A stretch of DNA of 64,000 nt from SAR324 cluster bacterium (GTDB lineage: Bacteria; SAR324; NAC60-12): contig JANQJU010000029.1 in NCBI GenBank assembly GCA_028281495.1, forward strand, positions 372,001 to 436,000, read 5' to 3'. Below, piece after piece: positions 59,273 through 64,000 of the stretch. The first letter of the stretch is position 1. Every line of letters begins with the position of its first letter. The notes under the pieces were generated by a model. That model was not told the DNA's origin, searched no databases, and saw only the letters and a list, made by a program, of their open reading frames with translations. The translations under genes were made by a program, and so were the position numbers.

Positions 59273-60832
59273 ATGACCCAAGTTTTAAATTTAACGGATA
59301 TCCAAGGCAATATTCTGAAAGGCTATGGAAGACTCAGTTTTCCTAAAGCACGCTATATTTTTTTCCACATCAGCCGTGCCGAATCAGGACGCCTTTTCAT
59401 CAACTCATTGATTCCTCATCTTACGACTTCGATACGTTGGAGGCCCTTTGGAGGGAGTGAAGACGATATCGAACGGCCAACCACGACTTTAAACCTCGCC
59501 TTCTCCTATGAAGGCCTGAAAGCTTTGGAACTTCCTTTCCAATCACTTCGCGGATTTTCCGATGCCTTTCAAATGGGCATGCAGGCCCGTTCGGCAATCT
59601 TAGGCGATGACAATTCGAGTTCCCCCCAATATTGGGATCCAATATGGAGTGGAAAACCAGTTCATCTCTGGGTTTCGATCTACGCTCAAAATGTGGAAAG
59701 TCTGGAAAAACGCTACCTTTGGTTGATCAGACAATTGGATTCAAAAGAGGGCGGAATTGAACTGTTGGCAGGTCACCGAGGAGATGATGGGAAAACCCTT
59801 CCGTATCAAGATGCCTCAGCCGTCTATCGAGATGGATTGCCTTCCTCTCAAGAGCATTTTGGCTACCACGATGTTATCAGCAACCCTTTTTTTGAAGGTT
59901 GTGAATTGAAACCTGAACGTCTGCAAGGGAACGGGAAAAGAATATACGACAAACAAGGAGACCGAAGTTGGCAGGCACTGGCTACCGGTGAATTCTTATT
60001 AGGTCATCCGGATGAAGCCAAGGAATATCCCGCTGCTCCTACCCCACGACAGCTGGGATTTAATGGGACTTATTTGGTGTATCGGAAACTCCATCAAAAC
60101 GTAGGGAGCTTTAAATCCTATTGTGAACAAATGGCGACCCAGTACCCAGGAAACGATGTCGATTTGTTTATGGCAAAACTCATGGGGCGCTGGCCGGATG
60201 GAACTCCTCTCACCTTGGCCTCTTCCACGGAAGCGAAACAAGCTGTCGATATCCAAATGTCCCGGTTGCTGGAACAAGCTCAAACCTCACCTGACGCGGC
60301 AGAAGAACTGGTTCGATTGCGACAAAATTGGAGAGGTTTCGACTACATCTCGGAGGACGACCCATATGGATTCAAGTGCCCGGTCAGCTCGCACACTCGC
60401 CGTGCTAACCCAAGGGCTTCATTGGAAATTAGCGATTCCATTGCAGACTCCCCAAGTGGTTTGGTCAACCGACATCGGATCATTCGTCGAGGGATGCCTT
60501 ATGGTGCTCCCAGTCACGTTCCAAGCGATTCCGGTAATCAAGGAATTATTTTTATGGCTCTCAATGCTTGTATTGAGCGTCAGTTTGAATATGTCCAACA
60601 ACAATGGCTGAACTATGGTGACGCATTCAACCAATCCAATGACAAAGATGTGGTGGCGGGAAACCAGGATGGCAAGGGAAAATCAGTGATCCCGAGTGAT
60701 CCGCAATCGGGTCATCCCCCCTTTTTTGCAACAAAAGTTCCGCGGTTCGTTGAAACACGGGGTGGAGAATATTTCTTTATGCCCAGCATCACAGCGCTGC
60801 GTATGATTGTTCGGGGTCTAGATCTTCGGTAA
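59273..60832 (+). CDS. DyP-type heme peroxidase-like protein
   Basis: 519 aa from the ATG at 59273, with GAGG 6 nt upstream. DyP features: NLTDIQGNILKGYG at the start, FGYHDVIS near 197 at the position of the GxxDG motif, CPVSSHTRRANPRAS with the proximal heme His, and NRHRIIRRGMPYG with conserved Arg. The second Gly of GxxDG is Val (GYHDV), though the Asp stays. No signal peptide, so cytoplasmic or encapsulated. Such enzymes oxidise dyes, phenolics or porphyrins using H2O2. It is downstream of the twin small proteins and probably co-transcribed. Confidence 0.9.
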   Translation: MTQVLNLTDIQGNILKGYGRLSFPKARYIFFHISRAESGRLFINSLIPHLTTSIRWRPFGGSEDDIERPTTTLNLAFSYEGLKALELPFQSLRGFSDAFQMGMQARSAILGDDNSSSPQYWDPIWSGKPVHLWVSIYAQNVESLEKRYLWLIRQLDSKEGGIELLAGHRGDDGKTLPYQDASAVYRDGLPSSQEHFGYHDVISNPFFEGCELKPERLQGNGKRIYDKQGDRSWQALATGEFLLGHPDEAKEYPAAPTPRQLGFNGTYLVYRKLHQNVGSFKSYCEQMATQYPGNDVDLFMAKLMGRWPDGTPLTLASSTEAKQAVDIQMSRLLEQAQTSPDAAEELVRLRQNWRGFDYISEDDPYGFKCPVSSHTRRANPRASLEISDSIADSPSGLVNRHRIIRRGMPYGAPSHVPSDSGNQGIIFMALNACIERQFEYVQQQWLNYGDAFNQSNDKDVVAGNQDGKGKSVIPSDPQSGHPPFFATKVPRFVETRGGEYFFMPSITALRMIVRGLDLR

Positions 60833-60859
60833 CTTTTCGGTAACTTTATGGATGCCGCG

Positions 60860-62158
60860 TTATCCTGAAATGATTTCCTTATAACGCTTGACGACTTGTT
60901 TGTTGTGGTATTGGTCTTGGGGATCTCTCGGAGGAGCCGTATTTTCGGATAGATGATTGAGCGTGTGCTCGATAGACGCCACATCCCGTACCTCCGAAAA
61001 ATAATGACCAGTATCTCGTAGAAAGTGATCGGTCACCCCTTCCTTGGTAGAAATCCCCCAAATCGGACAGTCACTACCCCAATAATCAACCAACTTCGAA
61101 GGTAAAAACGGAGATGGCTCTTCGGTAGGCGCGTCAATCGCAACCAACACATCGGCTCCTTTCATCAAATGCAAGCTAGCCAAGTACGATACCGATTCAT
61201 GAATCCGCAGAAACGAAGTTAGATCGGCATATTCTGTTTGAATTGTTTGAAGAATGGTCGGATCGATCATCCCCACCAGATGCAGCAAAATCATTTCCGA
61301 AAGCTCGTTTCGGGCCAGTAAATTCGACATCGCTTCAAGCAACGGCAGCGGAGTGCGAATCCCATAAAAAGCCCCCAAATGCACCAAGTTGAAACGGTCA
61401 GTGGGTAGGGTTGGCAATTGAATCCTAGCATCTACATTATACAAGCTTGGCAGATAGGAATGTGGAATGACCTGGCACTTCGATTGAGCAATTTTTTGTT
61501 CTTGGGCATCCCATTTTTTGGTGAAACGGTCTAAGGCGATATCATTGGTCAATACAATCGCATTTGCTTCTTTCAACATCGCAAGCTCGGCTTTGCGATT
61601 GAGATGTTGCCCCCAGGGTTTGTCGATTTTTGAATAAGGATTGTCGGTCCAGGGATCACTCAAATGAGCTACCCAAGGGAGCTGAAATTCACGTACTAGA
61701 GAGGCCCCCACCGCATGAACGATCACGGGATTCGACCACGTCATCAGTTGCACACGACGGCCTTTTTGTTTCAACTCCGGAATTCGTCGTCGCAGATAAC
61801 GAGACACACGATGACCCCATCCCGAAAAAAGTGGATCGGTCACAAAGGGGTCCCCTACAAAGCGCCACCAAGCGCCACGAAGCTTTCGAAATAAACGGTG
61901 ATTTCTTACAGGGGGCGGCAATCGCGAAATCGTGAATGAATGGGAGGAGGTGACATTGGAAAAAGCGGAAAGGAGGGTGGAATCATGAGGAAAAAAATGA
62001 GAATTGCGATCATCCAGCGCTACAATTTCCATAGAAAAATGTTCCTGCAATCCATGGACGACTTTGGCACACAAAAAACTTTCAGCCTCTTGAACGGGTG
62101 GATAGAAGAAACTGATCACAATTAAGTAGGGCGGTCCGAGCATAGCCTCTTTTTTCAA
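60860..62158 (-). CDS. Glycosyltransferase (GT4-like)
   Basis: About 432 aa, two-domain GT-B type. An N-terminal Rossmann region (YLIVISFFYPPVQEAE) leads to PWVAHLSDPWTDNPYS at the domain junction. The C-terminal donor-binding half has FNLVHLGAFYGIRTPLPLLEA, DVLVAIDAPTEE and PFLPSKLVDYWGSDCPIWG; the Ser/Lys-x-x-E of the usual E-x7-E is less clear. The frame opens with TTG overlapping the upstream stop as TTGA; an ATG at 62143 has GAGG, but only 2 nt away. Third gene of a minus-strand run with an epimerase and a 2OG oxygenase, suggesting surface polysaccharide synthesis. Confidence 0.85.
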   Translation of the reverse strand: MKKEAMLGPPYLIVISFFYPPVQEAESFLCAKVVHGLQEHFSMEIVALDDRNSHFFPHDSTLLSAFSNVTSSHSFTISRLPPPVRNHRLFRKLRGAWWRFVGDPFVTDPLFSGWGHRVSRYLRRRIPELKQKGRRVQLMTWSNPVIVHAVGASLVREFQLPWVAHLSDPWTDNPYSKIDKPWGQHLNRKAELAMLKEANAIVLTNDIALDRFTKKWDAQEQKIAQSKCQVIPHSYLPSLYNVDARIQLPTLPTDRFNLVHLGAFYGIRTPLPLLEAMSNLLARNELSEMILLHLVGMIDPTILQTIQTEYADLTSFLRIHESVSYLASLHLMKGADVLVAIDAPTEEPSPFLPSKLVDYWGSDCPIWGISTKEGVTDHFLRDTGHYFSEVRDVASIEHTLNHLSENTAPPRDPQDQYHNKQVVKRYKEIISG

Positions 62159-63162
62159 TCATTCGGTAAACATTTCAACCATTCCCAGGTTTGTTGAAGT
62201 CCTAATTCAAAATCAATTTTTGGAGTGTAGCCCAATAAATCTTTGGCTTTCGTGATATCTGCACACCGGTGGCGGACATGATCCCATTGACGCGGTGGCT
62301 TCCACTCGATGCCAGAAGTATTGTTTGTGACTCTATTCACAGACTCTGCCAAATGTCGAATCGTTACCGAACGCCCCGATCCGATATTGAAGGCTTGCCC
62401 TGAGGCTTCTGGTTTTAAGCCCGCCAACAGCGTTCCCTGAACCGTATTAAGCACGTAGTTGAAATCGCGTGTTTCTTCCCCGTCTCCCGTGATGGGTAGG
62501 GGATTGTTTTGTCGTGCCCTGTCTAAAAAGTTGGGAATCACGTTACGATATTTCCCCGGCCATTCCCCAGGGCCGAATGAATTGAAATAACGGAGAATTG
62601 CAGTCGGCAAACCATACATTTCGTGAAAATACTGCACATATTGCTCTCCTGCCAATTTGCTTATGGCATAAGGGGTTCCGGGATCAAAACTGTGATCTTC
62701 TGAAACGGCTCCAGAGCAATTGCCATAAACGCAAGACGACGAAGCATAGACAACCCGCCCCGACTTCGATTCTTGGCTTTTTTGTAGGATGTGTAATGTC
62801 CCAATGCCGTTGATCATTAGGTCCTTCCGAGGGTGCTCTACTGAGTTCTGATTTGCAAAGCTTGCGGCAAGATGAAACACCACGTCATAGGGAGTCTCGA
62901 ACGCCTTGTTAAGGCATTCATCGAATACAATATCTTCTCGAAATATCTGCAATCGGTCATGTTTGGGGTAGTTCAGCAGATTGCCTGATGCCAAGTTATC
63001 CACCACCACCACTTCATTGTGTTCCAACAGAATTCGAACCAACCAATGGCCAATGGCCCCGGCTCCTCCAGTCACTAGAAAGCGTTTGCCTTGGAACAGT
63101 GAGGCGAGTTCATCAAAAACCAATTTTTCTTTGGTGGAAAGAGAATGCATGCTTCCTTTCAT
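62155..63162 (-). CDS. NAD-dependent sugar epimerase/dehydratase
   Basis: 335 aa, extended SDR family: VTGGAGAIGHWL NAD-binding, LAASFANQNSVEHP, ASSSCVYG, catalytic YAISK, then RYFNSFGPGEWPGKYRNVIP and an SGRSVTIRHLAESV tail. Similar to UDP-glucose 4-epimerase or GDP-mannose-type enzymes; substrate not identified. I start it at the ATG at 63162, which overlaps the oxygenase stop as ATGA; a longer open frame would extend 30 codons into that gene. ATG at 63150 with AAGGA is the alternative. Confidence 0.92.
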   Translation of the reverse strand: MKGSMHSLSTKEKLVFDELASLFQGKRFLVTGGAGAIGHWLVRILLEHNEVVVVDNLASGNLLNYPKHDRLQIFREDIVFDECLNKAFETPYDVVFHLAASFANQNSVEHPRKDLMINGIGTLHILQKSQESKSGRVVYASSSCVYGNCSGAVSEDHSFDPGTPYAISKLAGEQYVQYFHEMYGLPTAILRYFNSFGPGEWPGKYRNVIPNFLDRARQNNPLPITGDGEETRDFNYVLNTVQGTLLAGLKPEASGQAFNIGSGRSVTIRHLAESVNRVTNNTSGIEWKPPRQWDHVRHRCADITKAKDLLGYTPKIDFELGLQQTWEWLKCLPND

Positions 63163-63968
63163 TTTTTGTACATGTGCCAAATCGGCCGAATTCCCTTTCG
63201 AAACAACACGCGTAAACTGTTTCGTAAACGGGAGTCGCCTTGGAGTACCCAATCACGCCATCGTTGTTCAGGACGCCCTCGAAACGAAGTCACATGAAAA
63301 TAATCCCGTGATTCAGGAGGCACTGGAGAAAAATAATAGTTCGAAACACAACACCGATTATTGTCTGTAGTCACGGGACTCACTGAATGGTACGAACGCT
63401 GAGACGTGTTCATCACCACCAACCGATTACTTCGACTCGTGATTGTTCGTGGAGGACTCTGCGGGCCTTCATCCCACAACTCTAGATTCCCCCCATATTC
63501 CAACTGCCAATCCGGAGACACATAGTAAAGAAGATTCAATACTCGATAATTGTTACGATCCTTATCGTGTGAGTTATCCAAATGGGGATTCAGAAATTGT
63601 CCTTTTCCCATCAGGCTGATGCCCCCTGCATACAAATGTTCATCTGGAATCAAATGAGGCATGCCGGTGATATTCCCCACTAGCTGCACCACTGCCGGGT
63701 GTTGAAAGGCAAATACGATTTCTTCCAAAAGCGGATTGTACCGATTCATCTGGGCCGCTACATATTTGTTTTCCCGCAGGCTTTTCCGCAATACCATCTG
63801 CTCCTTTGCAGGAAACGCTTCATAGATTTCTTTTACGAGATCCGCTGGCAATAGCTCATCTACCACGAAGCTACGAATCGGATATACCGAATCGAATTGC
63901 TCTCTCAGAGAGGACGATTCATTCTTCAGGCGTTGGATAATCAGTTCTGCAAGTTTTTGACGATTCAT
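63159..63968 (-). CDS. 2-oxoglutarate/Fe(II)-dependent oxygenase
   Basis: 269 aa. Iron ligands HLDNSHD (HxD, in LNPHLDNSHDKD) and a distal His in QRSYHSVSPV, with a following Arg in CCVSNYYFSPVP for 2-oxoglutarate binding, fit the prolyl-4-hydroxylase-like 2OG-Fe family. Context with an epimerase and glycosyltransferase suggests hydroxylation of a sugar, lipid or small-molecule substrate rather than protein, but this is inference. The gene is first in the visible minus-strand run; whatever lies upstream is outside the window. Confidence 0.88.
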   Translation of the reverse strand: MNRQKLAELIIQRLKNESSSLREQFDSVYPIRSFVVDELLPADLVKEIYEAFPAKEQMVLRKSLRENKYVAAQMNRYNPLLEEIVFAFQHPAVVQLVGNITGMPHLIPDEHLYAGGISLMGKGQFLNPHLDNSHDKDRNNYRVLNLLYYVSPDWQLEYGGNLELWDEGPQSPPRTITSRSNRLVVMNTSQRSYHSVSPVTTDNNRCCVSNYYFSPVPPESRDYFHVTSFRGRPEQRWRDWVLQGDSRLRNSLRVLFRKGIRPIWHMYKK

Positions 63969-64000
63969 TTTAAGAATTTTTTGAAAAAACCGTATAAATA

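Noticed and set aside
60833..60859. Terminator between the DyP gene and the glycosyltransferase
   Set aside because: Only a short direct repeat (cggtaacttt) is present; no hairpin.

Overview
The window is bacterial and gene-dense, and it suggests a Gram-negative organism: there is a periplasmic-type ligand-binding protein, a GDSL/TPR envelope protein, envelope sugar enzymes and a DUF2760/Hsp70 pair. Base composition looks close to half G+C by eye. I cannot place the lineage; a proteobacterial or delta-like relative is only a guess. No rRNA, tRNA, CRISPR array, insertion sequence or transposase was seen.

Region 1 (1-30 kb, minus strand) is a modular hybrid polyketide/non-ribosomal-peptide assembly line read from high to low coordinates. 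The first protein (21054-29738) is AMP-ligase-ACP-KS-AT-DH-cMT-KR-ACP. The second (16666-21057) is docking-Cy-A-Ox-PCP, a thiazole- or oxazole-forming module. The third (3978-16469) is KS-AT-KR-ACP then C-A-PCP then C-A(MT)-PCP. The fourth (3981 down to the left edge, truncated) is docking-C-A(MT). The colinear prediction is an acyl or aryl starter extended to an alpha-methyl enoyl unit, a Cys-derived thiazole, a beta-hydroxy extension, an unassigned residue, an N-methyl Val-like residue and a second N-methyl hydrophobic residue, with the chain continuing past the window. Acidic C-terminal tails on proteins 1 and 3 face TubC-type docking domains on proteins 2 and 4, which supports this order.

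Region 2 (29.8-35.2 kb, same strand, short gaps or 4-bp overlaps) carries export and accessory genes apparently in the same operon: a SyrD/PvdE-type cyclic-peptide exporter, an SPFH/prohibitin membrane protein, a membrane-anchored amino-acid-type binding protein, a two-helix small membrane protein and a DUF697-like protein with a long Lys/Ser repeat tail. A second DUF697-like gene (35.4-35.8 kb) ends in a good intrinsic terminator, so the exporter operon probably starts just downstream of it. A type II thioesterase (36.0-36.8 kb) follows further upstream.

Region 3 (37-50 kb) holds housekeeping and signalling genes: a GDSL/TPR protein, a MATE efflux pump, RarA, two multidomain histidine kinases around a STAS protein, a secreted ankyrin protein, and an Hsp70-DUF2760 pair.

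Region 4 (50-64 kb) holds two polytopic GT39-like glycosyltransferases around an FdhD/FdhF-YdeP pair, a three-gene set made of two related small proteins and a DyP-type peroxidase, and a minus-strand run (2OG-Fe oxygenase, sugar epimerase, glycosyltransferase) that looks like envelope polysaccharide biosynthesis.

A recurring oddity is short tandem DNA repeats whose period is a multiple of three (6, 15, 18, 33 bp), within several NRPS/PKS linkers, in the DUF697 tail and in two intergenic gaps.
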